Positions 21,639 through 30,457 are shown, counted from the stretch's first letter. The stretch is DNA of 64,000 nucleotides from Carpediemonas membranifera (GCA_019828565.1 JAHDYR010000066.1:62001-126000); one strand, 5' to 3'. Numbers and translations: made by a program. The notes: generated by a model from the letters alone, not told the origin.

Positions 21639-22517
21639 CTAGTCGGTGTTGAGGGCCATCAGCTTCTCATTGATCCGTGCCTCGAACTCTGCGAGCTTCT
21701 TATCGACTGCGTCCAGGATCTCTGCCCTCGCCCTATCCAGGTCCTCCGCCGTCAGGGGCATCGGGATCGACCGCAGCTGCAGCTCCTGCCCGTTGATCAT
21801 CAGCTTCTCCGGCATGAACGACTTGGGTTTCTCGGGTTCGGTAGGTTTCTGCGCCTGCTCCACGGGCTTTGTCACGGCGGGCTTAGGCTCCAACTTTGGC
21901 TCGGGCTTCGGTTCTTCCTTAGGCTCCTGTTTCGGCTCAGGCTTGGGTTCCGGCTTAGGTTCGGGTTTCGGCTCCGGCTTCTTTGGCTCGACCTTGGGCT
22001 CGGGCTTCTTCTCCTCTGCGGGCTTGGCTTTGTCACTGTTCTCATTGACCTGCCCCCTCGCCCTGATCTGGCTCAGGAAGTCCATGCCGCCAGCCTTCGG
22101 CTTGGGCTTCTCCTCGGCCTTTGGCTCAGGCTTGGCCGGTGTTGGGGTCGGCGCGGCCTGTGTCTGCGGGGCATTGGCCTTCACGATGCACTGATTGATC
22201 GCGGAAGCGAACTGATCGAGCGTCTTGTCGTTAGCATCCTTGGGGGTGGGGAATCTGAAGCCGAAGTTCTGATTGGCTTGCGAAAGAGTGTAAAACGTTG
22301 CTTGAACGGGGCCTGATAGCCGCGCTGCTGCTTGAATAACAGCATTAACATAGATCTTTTGATCCTTATTCATCCCTACAATCCGGCTTACGCCAGTTGC
22401 TGGGTTCTGGAGGATTTGCAACGTGCAGTAGACATTCTCGTACGGCTCCCAGGCATTCGTCTGATGGTTGTGAAAGTAGCAAACGGCGTATCCAGTAAAG
22501 AGTCTAGACTCAGCCAT
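21639..22517 (-). CDS. Ena/VASP-like protein: EVH1 domain, (KPEP)n linker, C-terminal coiled coil
   Basis: 292 residues. Residues about 5-110 match an EVH1/WH1 domain: YFHNHQTNAWEPY carries the Tyr and Trp of the proline-binding aromatic triad, ILQNPATGVSRIVG matches the core of VASP/Mena EVH1 domains, and NQNFGFRF supplies the third aromatic site. Residues 120-240 are almost entirely Lys/Glu/Pro repeats (EPKPEPKPEPK). The last 35 residues (DLDRARAEILDAVDKKLAEF) form a heptad helix, as expected for an oligomerisation domain. Ena/VASP proteins promote actin filament elongation at membranes. There is no Gly-Pro5 profilin-binding stretch and no clear actin-binding block. The start at 22517 is the first ATG, preceded by the candidate promoter motif. 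Confidence 0.8.
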   Translation of the reverse strand: MAESRLFTGYAVCYFHNHQTNAWEPYENVYCTLQILQNPATGVSRIVGMNKDQKIYVNAVIQAAARLSGPVQATFYTLSQANQNFGFRFPTPKDANDKTLDQFASAINQCIVKANAPQTQAAPTPTPAKPEPKAEEKPKPKAGGMDFLSQIRARGQVNENSDKAKPAEEKKPEPKVEPKKPEPKPEPKPEPKPEPKQEPKEEPKPEPKLEPKPAVTKPVEQAQKPTEPEKPKSFMPEKLMINGQELQLRSIPMPLTAEDLDRARAEILDAVDKKLAEFEARINEKLMALNTD

Positions 22518-22550
22518 TCCCTCGGGGAGCTTGGAAAATTCGTGAGATCC

Positions 22551-22561
22551 TTAAACTGCAC
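22551..22561 (-). promoter_or_regulatory. Candidate promoter motif of the Ena/VASP-like gene
   Basis: Reads GTGCAGTTTAA on the minus strand, with its near end 34 nt upstream of ATG 22517. The same arrangement recurs at 46999-47008 and 48141-48150. Confidence 0.45.
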
Positions 22562-22596
22562 ATCAACAGGTTGGGGTCTCGATACAACAAGAGTCC

Positions 22597-22634
22597 TACT
22601 TTACTGCTTGCACTGTGCACTCTATGATACTTCA
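22597..22634. repeat. 38-bp exact dispersed repeat, copy A
   Basis: Identical over 38 bases to 36767-36804. Flanks do not match. It begins TACTTTACTGCTTGCACTGT. It lies in an intergenic region and its function is unknown. Confidence 0.75.
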
Positions 22635-22719
22635 CAGGTTGGACAGACAAATGGCAAAGGCACGTACACTGTGAGTAGCTCCATTAGCACAGTCCGGGGT
22701 CAGTTTATGACTCTCACTC

Positions 22720-24147
22720 TCAGTCAGGCCCGAGCATATGGTCAGGGATCTTCCCACCCTGGGTACGCTTGAACTCCTCGAGGTTGGCACTAGTCAGCCC
22801 GACGTCCCACTTCGACGCCTCCAGCAGCTCCCGACAGTGCACCGTCCGCATCCCCGTCGCCGTCTTCAGCTGTCGCACGATCTCCTCCATGGCCGGCTGG
22901 GGCTGGGTCACAAACGGGTTCGCCGTGCTCGGGGCGGCCTTCGCCTCGGTCATCTGCCGGGCGAGCTCCCTGGTGACCTTGGGCTGGTACTCGCCCAACC
23001 TCAGCATGTCGTTTGTCACCATGAACTGCCCGCTCGACGCCGTCTGGGCGAGCACCAGCGTCCTGCTGAACATCCGGGTCACGCCCATGGACGTCTTAGG
23101 CTGCTCCAGGTACTTGCCCTCCACCAACACTGTGACGAGGTTCGGCTTCTGCTGCGTCGGACCCCGACCACTCACCGTGCGGAGGACGACCTCGACTTGA
23201 AGCGACTCCCCGGCGAACTGGGAACGCGGTAGCTGTCCGATGAGCTCGAGCACGGGCTGTCTACCCACCCTGAGCGCCTCGTCCGGCCCCATCGCGGCGT
23301 TCGTCGTCCCGTGGTTGACCACCGGCGACTGGTAGGCCTGCCACGTCGCCCTCGCCTGGGGACTGGCATGGGAGTCCTTGGAGGCGCCCTTCATGGCGTG
23401 GCGAGACGATGCCGGGGCTGGCAGGGTGGGCATGGTCGAGAGAGAGAAGTGGACGAACTCGTGGTACATGGACGCCAGCGTGCTGTTGCGGGCATCATAT
23501 GCAGTGAGGAAGGTCCGGACAAACGCAGTGACAGACGCGTTGTTCATCCTGTTCATCGACCCCGACGCTGCCGTCGACTTGTGCTCGATCTTGTGTACCA
23601 GACCCGGCGCGAGGTTGAGCCGGCCTGGGGGTAGCGGCTGTCCCTCCACAGTCCGCACAGACGTCATCTTGTGCGACACATAGGCCATGATCTCCTCCAG
23701 AGACAGCTTGGGCTCGATGGGGTTACGCTGGATCAAGAGGTTCGTAACCTGCGGCGCCTTCGAGAGGTGCTGCAGCTCGCCAAGGGAACGGATGTCGTTG
23801 TTGTTGAGAGAGATGTTCTGAAGCATAGGGAGCTGGCACAGGTCGCGCCACGGCTCCAGCGTGCGTATGTTGTTGCCCTCAAGGCTAATCGAGACAACGT
23901 TGCGGTATTGGTCACAGATGGCGCGTGTGAGGTTCATGACAAAGGTCCTATCCGTCGGATTGCTGCCCGAAAACTTCGTACGAAGGTTGGAAAGGTCTAG
24001 AAACCCGTCAGCGTGATTAAACAGCGATGGGAGCACCTGCTGGATTATTGCGGCATTTGAACCACTTCCTTGTTGCTTCTTAGATCCATGCCCGCGATTT
24101 GGTCCGCGATTCCTGCCTCCTCGGCCACTTCCACGATTATGCGCCAT
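22720..24147 (-). CDS. MEX67: mRNA export receptor NXF1/Mex67 (TAP)
   Basis: 475 residues. The N-terminus is RGG-rich (RGSGRGGRNRGPNRGHGSKK), typical of RNA-binding tails. Residues about 85-165 hold leucine-rich repeats (VVSISLEGNNIRTLEPW, MLQNISLNNNDIRSLGEL, QVTNLLIQRNPIE). An NTF2-like fold follows (VTAFVRTFLTAYDARNSTLASMY... FSRTLVLAQ). The last 60 residues form a UBA-like TAP-C domain (EEIVRQLKTATGMRTVHCRELLEASKWDV), which binds FG nucleoporins. This domain order is diagnostic of NXF/Mex67. No separate RNP-type RRM is obvious before the LRRs. The protein exports mature mRNA through nuclear pores with an NXT1/Mtr2 partner. A TAAACTGCGCA motif sits 21 nt before the ATG. Confidence 0.9.
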   Translation of the reverse strand: MAHNRGSGRGGRNRGPNRGHGSKKQQGSGSNAAIIQQVLPSLFNHADGFLDLSNLRTKFSGSNPTDRTFVMNLTRAICDQYRNVVSISLEGNNIRTLEPWRDLCQLPMLQNISLNNNDIRSLGELQHLSKAPQVTNLLIQRNPIEPKLSLEEIMAYVSHKMTSVRTVEGQPLPPGRLNLAPGLVHKIEHKSTAASGSMNRMNNASVTAFVRTFLTAYDARNSTLASMYHEFVHFSLSTMPTLPAPASSRHAMKGASKDSHASPQARATWQAYQSPVVNHGTTNAAMGPDEALRVGRQPVLELIGQLPRSQFAGESLQVEVVLRTVSGRGPTQQKPNLVTVLVEGKYLEQPKTSMGVTRMFSRTLVLAQTASSGQFMVTNDMLRLGEYQPKVTRELARQMTEAKAAPSTANPFVTQPQPAMEEIVRQLKTATGMRTVHCRELLEASKWDVGLTSANLEEFKRTQGGKIPDHMLGPD

Positions 24148-24167
24148 TGTTCTTGCGAGAAAAAATG

Positions 24168-24180
24168 ACTGCGCAGTTTA
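24168..24180 (-). promoter_or_regulatory. Candidate promoter motif of the NXF1 gene
   Basis: On the minus strand TAAACTGCGCAGT, with its near end exactly 21 nt upstream of ATG 24147. The same core forms the Fanzor terminal repeat. Confidence 0.5.
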
Positions 24181-24372
24181 GTGACCTTCGCAGGCCGTGT
24201 GAGTGATGCCTATGGCATGCTTGATGGCTGATGGCCCGATTCGTGCTTTTTAGGCGACTGCGAGACCTGACAAAAACTGATACAGCGGCGGCGGCGGTGG
24301 GAAAGAAATGATGAAATTTACACGATAAGGCTAGCATGCATATGATACAGTAACAACAGGCCGGCAGCGCCC

Positions 24373-24666
24373 TCACGCCAAGCTACCGAGCCCAGCGAGC
24401 TCCTTGTCGGATGGGAGGGTGTTCTCAGCAGACCAGAGCCTTTCCTGCTCCAGAACCTCAGGGGGAACAATGGCTTGCAGCAGAATGGAGATATCAACCT
24501 CCTTTCCGTCCTCAAGACGAATAGCAGTGGGTATTCCGGTCTTTCCGCCGTCCATGGACGAAAGAGACTCCATCTCGCGAACATTCATCCGCGGGGGCTC
24601 AGCAATACGGAATGCTACATCCTCCTCTTGAGTATCGATGCGGGGAATGAATTCGGGGGCGGCCAT
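24373..24666 (-). CDS. IFT43: IFT43-like intraflagellar transport protein
   Basis: 97 residues from ATG 24666. The order IP-x-I-D-x-Q-E-E-D followed by VAFRIAEPP, a spacer, then VDISILLQAIVPPEVLEQER resembles the C-terminal conserved part of IFT43, which in animals reads IP-D-L-E-E...QEED...APP...(I/V)DL-x-LL-x-VL-x-P-E. IFT43 is a small subunit of the IFT-A complex that drives retrograde transport in flagella. This protein is short compared with animal IFT43 (about 200) but covers its conserved region. The call is made from the motif order I remember and needs a profile search. A TTAAACTGCACC motif ends 21 nt upstream of the ATG. Confidence 0.6.
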   Translation of the reverse strand: MAAPEFIPRIDTQEEDVAFRIAEPPRMNVREMESLSSMDGGKTGIPTAIRLEDGKEVDISILLQAIVPPEVLEQERLWSAENTLPSDKELAGLGSLA

Positions 24667-24686
24667 GGTTGAACTTGGAATTTGTG

Positions 24687-24697
24687 GTGCAGTTTAA
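24687..24697 (-). promoter_or_regulatory. Candidate promoter motif of the IFT43-like gene
   Basis: On the minus strand TTAAACTGCAC, 21 nt upstream of ATG 24666, the same spacing as at the NXF1 gene. Confidence 0.5.
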
Positions 24698-24866
24698 GAA
24701 TGAATCAGTGTGGTGTTTAGAGGTTTATGCGGAGGATTCATGTAAAGGTGACTTAAGCTGTCGACCCCCCTGGGATGAACTCCAGAGGACTGAACAGGTT
24801 CAGTCTGACGGCCCACCTGTCGTACACCAGAAGGGTAGCGGACATGAGGGCGTCGGCGATTGTTTA

Positions 24867-24896
24867 GACTCAACAATTTTAATCCTGCGCAGCACA
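24867..24896 (+). repeat. Direct terminal repeat, copy 3, 5' side
   Basis: Matches 27283-27312 at 26 of 30 positions in the same orientation. Its second half (TTTTAATCCTGCGCAGCACA) resembles the host promoter motif. Confidence 0.75.
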
Positions 24897-25261
24897 CTAC
24901 CTCCACTCACCCACTTCAGCCCTCGTCTGTACCATCGGGCTGTCGTGCTTTCAGTCGTCGGTCTGCACGAAAAGATGCGTCGTCTGTCGTCCATCGTCTG
25001 TGTCGAACGCTGCTGTCTTCTTTCGCGTCTGTGCTCGTCTGTTACGCGCTCATCTGTCGTCCATTGCCGGCGTCTGAAGCTCATGTCGTCGTCGTCATCT
25101 TCGTCTGTTGTGAGAGAGAGACACTAGTGGTGGAAAGCGGTTGTAGCTGGTAGTAAAGACGCTTTGTGTTTTATGATGCTGGTTTCTTGTGTTTTGAGGG
25201 ATGCTGCTAGCTGATGAACCCTGAAAAGAAATGATCGATGCAGGCAGCTCAATAGACTCCA

Positions 25262-27165
25262 ATGCCTTCCAAGATATACACGGTGAAGGCTTCCGTTAAC
25301 AAGGCCATTTGCGAGATTAACGGCGGAGGCGATAACAACGCGCCGCGGCGAGGAAATCTTGAACCCGGCATGCGTTCTTTCACGCAGGCTAAGTACACAT
25401 TCACTTGCCTGCTTGCGTACGTCGCTGCATCTGCGCACGCGTTGACCCCACCTAGGACGGTCAACCTGTTCGACCAGGAGGTCCTCAAGCAGATCGTCAG
25501 CATTGCTCAGCAAAAGGTGTCGAAGGCAAAGGCAGCGGATCGGTGCAGGTGGATTGGCGATCTGGCGATGTGGAGGGACCCTGACATAACCCCATTCGTC
25601 CAGGACTTCGTCACGGCTTATAGCTACCTTGGCTTGTGCAAGCCATTTGACACCTGGTTGGGCGAGTACTCCACAGCCACCCGGGTCTGGCTCTCGCGCG
25701 CGTCACCCGGGTACATGACCCGTCTTCGTGCTGGATTAGAACGGGTGCGTCCGCTCCTCCATGATCAGCCGGGTGTTCGACAGGATTTTCTCGACACCCT
25801 AGGCGAGCTCGACACTGAGGTTGCCGCCATAGCCGCCGATCATGACAGGTATCATCCTCAAATGCATGCATCGCCCGAGGGGCAACGGGTGGGTCGCACT
25901 GGTACCGTGGCCGAGGCCCTTGTCGGCGTGCTGGCGTGCGTCACGCGCATGAGTGCTGCAGTGACCAAGCTGGTCACACTCACTCGTGCCGTGAACCTCG
26001 AGCTCAGTCAGGCCCTGCCAGAGCCGAAGCTCATTCCGTTCGTGCCGATGGCACCGGTCAAGCCTGGGTTCATGACCATCGAGCGCGGAGTAACAGCGCT
26101 CACCCCATCGATGAAGCGGCGCCTGCGTGTGCACGTGAATTGGTCAGCAACCAAGAATTTGACCGACGACCAGGTGGCTGAATACGAGCGTGATCACGGC
26201 GACATCACCAAGCTCCGCAGAGTGCTCTCTGTGAAGACAGACGGGGACTCTGCTGCTGTGACGGTTTGGGTGGGTCGCGAGAAATACCGTGGCGGTCGGG
26301 TGGCTGACCGGCCCACGTACAAAAAGGTAGCAGCAACAAGCGGGCTCGGCTCGGTCAGGACGACGCCGAGGCTAATCCTGCCCCGGACATTCAAGCTCTC
26401 ATGGGCTTCGACCCTGGTGCTCGGTCGCTGGGCGGCTACACGATCCGCCGCCCAGACGGGCAGAGTGTATCTGGCGTACTCGCTAAGTGTGGCTACACTG
26501 CCACCCCCTCTTTCCGCGTGAATATGAGCGCAGCATCGTTCAAAACGACAAGTCTAGAGGCTCTCAAACAGTCGATTAGGTTTGTCCATGAGAACATCGT
26601 TCAGATCATCAACGAGGGGACGAGAAAGTGTTTCCGCCATGCGACTTTTGCCAATCACTGTCTGCGCCAGAAGCACTTCGCCCGGGCTGGACGTAAACTC
26701 CTGGATGATCTCGGCGGGCGCCCCCCGGAGCCCATTCACCTCGAAGTCGCGTATGGGGCTGCACTGTTTGGTTCCGCCGGTACTCCCTCCTGTGCTCCGT
26801 ACCGCCACTTTGCTCGAGCTCTTCCTGGCATCATGCTCCGGCACAACGTCGTCGTGACTGTCACGATGGTCTCGGAATTCCGCACTTCCATCGTGTGCCC
26901 ATACTGCAAAGCACACTTCAGACGTGTGGTGCACACACCCCGCACCATGCTCTGCCAGAATCCCGCGTGCGAGGGAGCTCCATGGCGCGTTGAACGGCTA
27001 CGTCGGCATCCCGAGCAGAGAGACATACTTCTCAATCTCTCTCACCGAGATAAGAGCGCCAGCGAGAACATCCTTTGGTGCACCTACGATGCAACTTCAG
27101 ATCAGATAGAGCAATCTCCTTTTCACTACGACTCCCAGAGAGGTGCTCTTCCTCACTATCATTAA
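25262..27165 (+). pseudogene. Fanzor RNA-guided nuclease homologue, one frameshift from intact
   Basis: The first frame starts at ATG 25262, gives about 355 residues of N-terminal and WED-like region with VPMAPVKPGFM, and carries on past SVKTDGDSAAVTVW. The second frame encodes NKRARLGQDDAEANPAPD followed by the RuvC core. The two are joined by a -1 shift at or near the A5 run 26321-26325. Catalytic residues are Asp (codon 26410) in MGFDPGARS, Glu (26875) in SEFRTS directly before the zinc finger, and Asp (27049) in HRDKSASENI. The C4 finger is CPYC (26896, 26905) and CQNPAC (26953, 26968). The late glutamate next to the finger is the rearranged position described for Fanzor proteins. It could be a recently broken gene, a gene using -1 frameshifting, or an assembly error at the A run. 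Confidence 0.85.
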
Positions 27166-27282
27166 CTTGCTAAGTTGAGCAAGCACGCGCTGCAGCGGCG
27201 CGTGATATGCTGCGCACGATTGATAGAGTATGATGAACCACACTGCGATCCTGATGCTGCTTGGATCACTGTGTGTCTTTTG
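27166..27282 (+). ncRNA. Candidate guide-RNA (omega/fRNA) scaffold region downstream of the nuclease
   Basis: Immediately after the stop codon come two adjacent perfect hairpins, CTTGCT/AGCAAG (27166-27183, 6-nt loop) and CACGCGC/GCGCGTG (27184-27204, 7-nt loop), then about 80 nt leading into the 3' terminal repeat. In TnpB and Fanzor loci the guide RNA scaffold is commonly encoded at the 3' end of the nuclease gene and runs to the element end, with the guide supplied by flanking DNA. This is inference from position and structure only. Confidence 0.4.
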
Positions 27283-27312
27283 GACTCAAGTATTCTTATC
27301 CTGCGCAGCACA
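27283..27312 (+). repeat. Direct terminal repeat, copy 3, 3' side
   Basis: Same orientation as 24867-24896 with four mismatches. It defines the presumed 3' boundary of the element. Confidence 0.75.
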
Positions 27313-27535
27313 ATCAGGTGGGGGCTGCTTCGGCGGCCATCTAACCAGGCAACAAGTCACCTCATGCCGCGCGGGGCGCGGTTTTGCTGATGTTTAAGTG
27401 AGCGTGTATAAATTGAGTTTAAGAATGGACGGATGTAACAACGGTATGTGGTTTATGGTTCATTACAACGGTATGTGGTACTCGCCATGCCCCGGGTCAC
27501 TCTACCCATCCTATGTTCCATTTATATTGCCGGGC

Positions 27536-28210
27536 CTAGGCCGATTTCCCCGCCTTGCCCTTTGTGTCCTCCTCGATGAGGCTACCGCACGCAGTCCCGA
27601 GCTGAACCGCGTTCATAAACTGCTTGAATGCGAAGAGGGGGACTGAGATGACCCAGACGATGCGGTAAAAGGCGTTCTCGGGGAACCAGTAGAGCATGTA
27701 GAGACCGAGCAGGAAGGCCTCGTTGCCGAAGCACAAGGTCCACAGCACGGGCCGGCTGGTGTAGTACAGCCGCATCAGCGTGTTCATGATACCCTTGGAC
27801 GTGCCGACGTCCTTGTGGGAGACCTTGCCCAGGGCGAGGCTGGTGTACATCTGGATATAGTGGCTCGAGATATCCAGGGCAACGATGAGCTGGAGCAGCA
27901 GCGTCAGGTCAGGGCACATGCGGGCGAGGACGACGCAGAGGCAGGTGGTGCTGAACCGGTCGGTGACCATGTCGAGGCAGGCCCCAAAGCGGCTGGACTG
28001 GTTGAAGAGACGGGCAGCATAGCCGTCTATGCCGTCTGCCAGGAGGGAAAGGGAGTAATACCACAGGGCAGCCACTGGGCGCGTCGGCATAAGGTAGAAT
28101 GAGATGAAAGCGGTGATGATGCGCGCATAGCCAATAAGATTGGGCCAATATAGAAGAACTGGCGTCGCACGCTTCGATTGCGGTGAATTCGACGGCTGAT
28201 CGACGACCAT
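27536..28210 (-). CDS. PIS: CDP-alcohol phosphatidyltransferase, probably phosphatidylinositol synthase
   Basis: 224 residues from ATG 28210 (MVVDQPSNSPQSKR). It has the complete CDP-alcohol phosphotransferase signature DG-x2-AR-x8-G-x3-D-x3-D in DGYAARLFNQSSRFGACLDM, continuing V-T-D-R, with metal-binding aspartates intact. Five or six membrane spans are evident (starting LIGYARIITAFISFYLMP). The length and the motif context (YWPNLIGYARI before it, HYIQMYTSLALGKVSHKD after it) match eukaryotic phosphatidylinositol synthase, which joins CDP-diacylglycerol and inositol in the ER. A related phosphotransferase cannot be excluded. The open frame extends upstream of the ATG without another methionine. 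Confidence 0.85.
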   Translation of the reverse strand: MVVDQPSNSPQSKRATPVLLYWPNLIGYARIITAFISFYLMPTRPVAALWYYSLSLLADGIDGYAARLFNQSSRFGACLDMVTDRFSTTCLCVVLARMCPDLTLLLQLIVALDISSHYIQMYTSLALGKVSHKDVGTSKGIMNTLMRLYYTSRPVLWTLCFGNEAFLLGLYMLYWFPENAFYRIVWVISVPLFAFKQFMNAVQLGTACGSLIEEDTKGKAGKSA

Positions 28211-28657
28211 GTGATGTTCACTGCTGTGACGAATAATCTGGCGCTCCGATTTTGGGGCCACAATCTGGCTGATCCAGGCCGGATGGGGCGTTGTTGCGGG
28301 GTCAAGCGTGTGTACCGGACATCTCTTGTTCTGCTATGGCTGTGGTGCTGGGTCGTGGTCCAGACCATCGTTGACTCCTTGTTGGGAGGATGAGTGGGGT
28401 ATGCAGGTATGGCATAAGGGAGAGTACTGGGCTATATGGCGTCGCCTGCCGCCAATGACAGCAGCATCAGTTCAACCACGCCACACCTTCTGGCCAACGA
28501 ATGATGACGATTATGCTGACAGCCTGGTCGATCCTGCCACACTTCCTCTCACTGAGCGAAGCGCGATCATGCCTCACACCATCCGATCCTCACCTCAGGT
28601 CGTCCTTGGCCCTGCCTTGCCACCTTGGGCAGGATAAGGTTATCGATTTCCCGCGGG
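28211..28657. other. Divergent intergenic region
   Basis: This lies between two divergently transcribed genes. A 78-codon ATG frame (28401-28637) shows no coding bias or family features, so I leave it out. The stretch should hold both promoters. Confidence 0.4.
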
Positions 28658-29235
28658 ATGGGGATGGAGGATAGCTACTGCGAGTACACATCCAGCGAAT
28701 TCCAAGGGAGAGATATTAACATAGACCCGAATTTGACCGTTGCAACGTTCTTCGACTTCGAGGGGGCGAAGACAAGAAATGCTGCCCTTGAGCAGGAGAA
28801 TGTGGCCCTCCAGCGCGATGTATGACCTCCAATCTGCAGCTTACATAGAAAGAATCACTGGAAGCGAAGCTAGCTGAGCACATTCATGCAGCGAGCGAGG
28901 AGATCGAGTATTTGCGCAACGAGCGGCGGAAGCTGCAGGAGCTTCTGTCCGCCCCCTGCATCCAGGAGGAGCTGCAGACCGACTCGTTCGCCCCAGAACC
29001 CCCACGAGATGTCGACTTCTCCGCCCTCCCCGGCGACCAGCTCGTTCCGGCGTCCGAGCTGACCCAGGCGATAGAGGCGAGGGACACCGCGCAAAGCAAG
29101 GCTGAGAGAGTGCTGTCCATGTACAATGATCAGACGGACATGGTGCAGGAGCTCGACAGCGTGGCCAAGGCGAGGCTGGCCGAGATTGTAGACCTCAGGC
29201 GCCAGCTCGGGCTAAGGCATCCAATGTACAGCTGA
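28658..29235 (+). CDS. Coiled-coil protein (29-nt intron 28820-28848)
   Basis: ATG 28658 (MGMEDSYCEYTSSEFQG) opens a 54-codon exon. Removing 28820-28848 (GTATGA...TTACATAG) joins it in frame to KESLEAKLAEHIHAASEEIE, giving 182 residues. The region AALEQENVALQRDKESLEAK through LRNERRKLQELLSA is a continuous heptad coiled coil spanning the intron, which strongly supports the splice. A proline-rich break (SFAPEPPRDVDFSALPGD) separates it from a second coil (AIEARDTAQSKAERVLSM). It ends GLRHPMYS. The family and function are unknown. Confidence 0.7.
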
Positions 29236-29296
29236 GGCCAGGGACGTGTATTTATATGGACTGTATGTAACACGGGGTCGACTATAAGTAAATCTC

Positions 29297-30457
29297 TCAG
29301 TTGAGGAGCGCGCTGATGTTGTCAGGGTCGATGATGATGTCCTTCCCGAGCTCCTTCTGGAGGGCATTCATGCTGCTCCACTTCTTCATGCGGCCGACCG
29401 CGACCACCGCCATGATTGTGCAGAAACCGCCGACCACCATGCAGGATATGCCGAAGATGACGGCGACCGCGGTGGCGCCCAGGGTGAGCATGACGGTGCG
29501 GAAGGTCTCGTCCGGGGCAGCGGGGTCCTCGGCGTAGATCTTGATGACCGGCACGTTCACGTCCGTGTTGAGGCTCGCCTGGGCGTAGAACTGGCCTGCC
29601 TGACCGAGGGTGATGTTAGCACAGGGGAGCTGGACGGTCTCGCCCGCGACACAGATGGATGTGGGGTAGTAGTAGCGCTGCTCCGTCCGGCACTGGTCCC
29701 GGACCGAGATGAGCACGGCGTCGTTGTCGATTAGCTGCTTGCTGGTGGAGCTGATGCATACGTGGAACATCTTGTGGGGCTGGACGGTGTATCGGTTGTT
29801 CATGTACGTCATTGGCGACAGCACACCGTCGTCCCCGGCCTGGTACAGCGCTATACGGGGGTCTGCCGGGTGCGGCACGATCGTCGTGTTGCCCGGGATG
29901 GTCAGGAAGTAGATCTCCTGGCTCCCCGACTTCCACTGGTCCATGAGGAAGTAGTCCACCGTAGTAGTGCATCCGATATCATAGGTCGCCGTCCATACGT
30001 CGCCCGTCTCGTCGTAGGACCACACCGTGTCGTCGTGCCCTATGTACGACCAGGGACCCGTGAGGGGCGGGGTGAGGTGGGCGGCCGTGTGGGTGCGGTC
30101 ATAGTGACGCAGGAAGAACACAAAGGCCGTGGGAAGCGTGTCGCCAACAGTCACACCGGTGTTGTCGCAGAAACGGGCGAAGCAATCGAGCTTGCTGGGA
30201 GCAAGCGCCTCGTATCTGCGATCGTCAGTACGCGCAGCCCCACGGGGTCTACAGGTGAATTCTTTGACGTTGACCACTGCGGTGGATGCAATATCGGGTG
30301 TTTCTATGCTTTTCAGCGTGTCTAATGGGAGTTCATCGGTCAATGGAAGCGTTCGGTTGATAGGACTGCCGAGATCAAACGGGATCATGCCACTAGCCAT
30401 AGCTGAGCTGAAGTTAACAATGTAGAGCAGGAGAATGCTAACAACTAATTTGTGCAT
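29297..30457 (-). CDS. Type I membrane protein with signal peptide, unknown ectodomain
   Basis: 386 residues from ATG 30457, chosen because it starts a signal peptide (MHKLVVSILLLYIVNFSSA). An in-frame ATG 25 codons upstream would bury that signal. A lumen-facing region of about 290 residues follows, with paired cysteines and several N-glycosylation sequons (NRT, NTT, NIT). A single membrane span (VMLTLGATAVAVIFGISCMV) then leads to a short tail of 45 residues rich in Lys, Asp and Leu. I recognise no domain in the ectodomain; its PWSYIGHDDTVWSYDETGD portion suggests a beta-rich fold. It is likely a surface or endomembrane protein. Confidence 0.7.
   Translation of the reverse strand: MHKLVVSILLLYIVNFSSAMASGMIPFDLGSPINRTLPLTDELPLDTLKSIETPDIASTAVVNVKEFTCRPRGAARTDDRRYEALAPSKLDCFARFCDNTGVTVGDTLPTAFVFFLRHYDRTHTAAHLTPPLTGPWSYIGHDDTVWSYDETGDVWTATYDIGCTTTVDYFLMDQWKSGSQEIYFLTIPGNTTIVPHPADPRIALYQAGDDGVLSPMTYMNNRYTVQPHKMFHVCISSTSKQLIDNDAVLISVRDQCRTEQRYYYPTSICVAGETVQLPCANITLGQAGQFYAQASLNTDVNVPVIKIYAEDPAAPDETFRTVMLTLGATAVAVIFGISCMVVGGFCTIMAVVAVGRMKKWSSMNALQKELGKDIIIDPDNISALLN

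Larger units (their letters stand above)
24867..27312 (+). mobile_element. Fanzor element, copy 3 (2.45 kb, diverged and longest copy)
   Basis: It is bounded by direct repeats 24867-24896 and 27283-27312 (26 of 30 bases equal), both starting GACTCAA and ending CCTGCGCAGCACA. Their core aligns with the terminal repeats of copies 1 and 2 on the sense strand. Inside are a 365-bp leader rich in CGTCTGT-like repeats, the Fanzor gene and a 147-bp 3' region with two strong hairpins. The element lies head-to-head with the IFT43-like gene and its 3' end faces the 3' end of the phosphatidylinositol synthase gene. The outer boundaries are inferred from the repeats only, since there is no second identical copy to compare. 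Confidence 0.75.
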
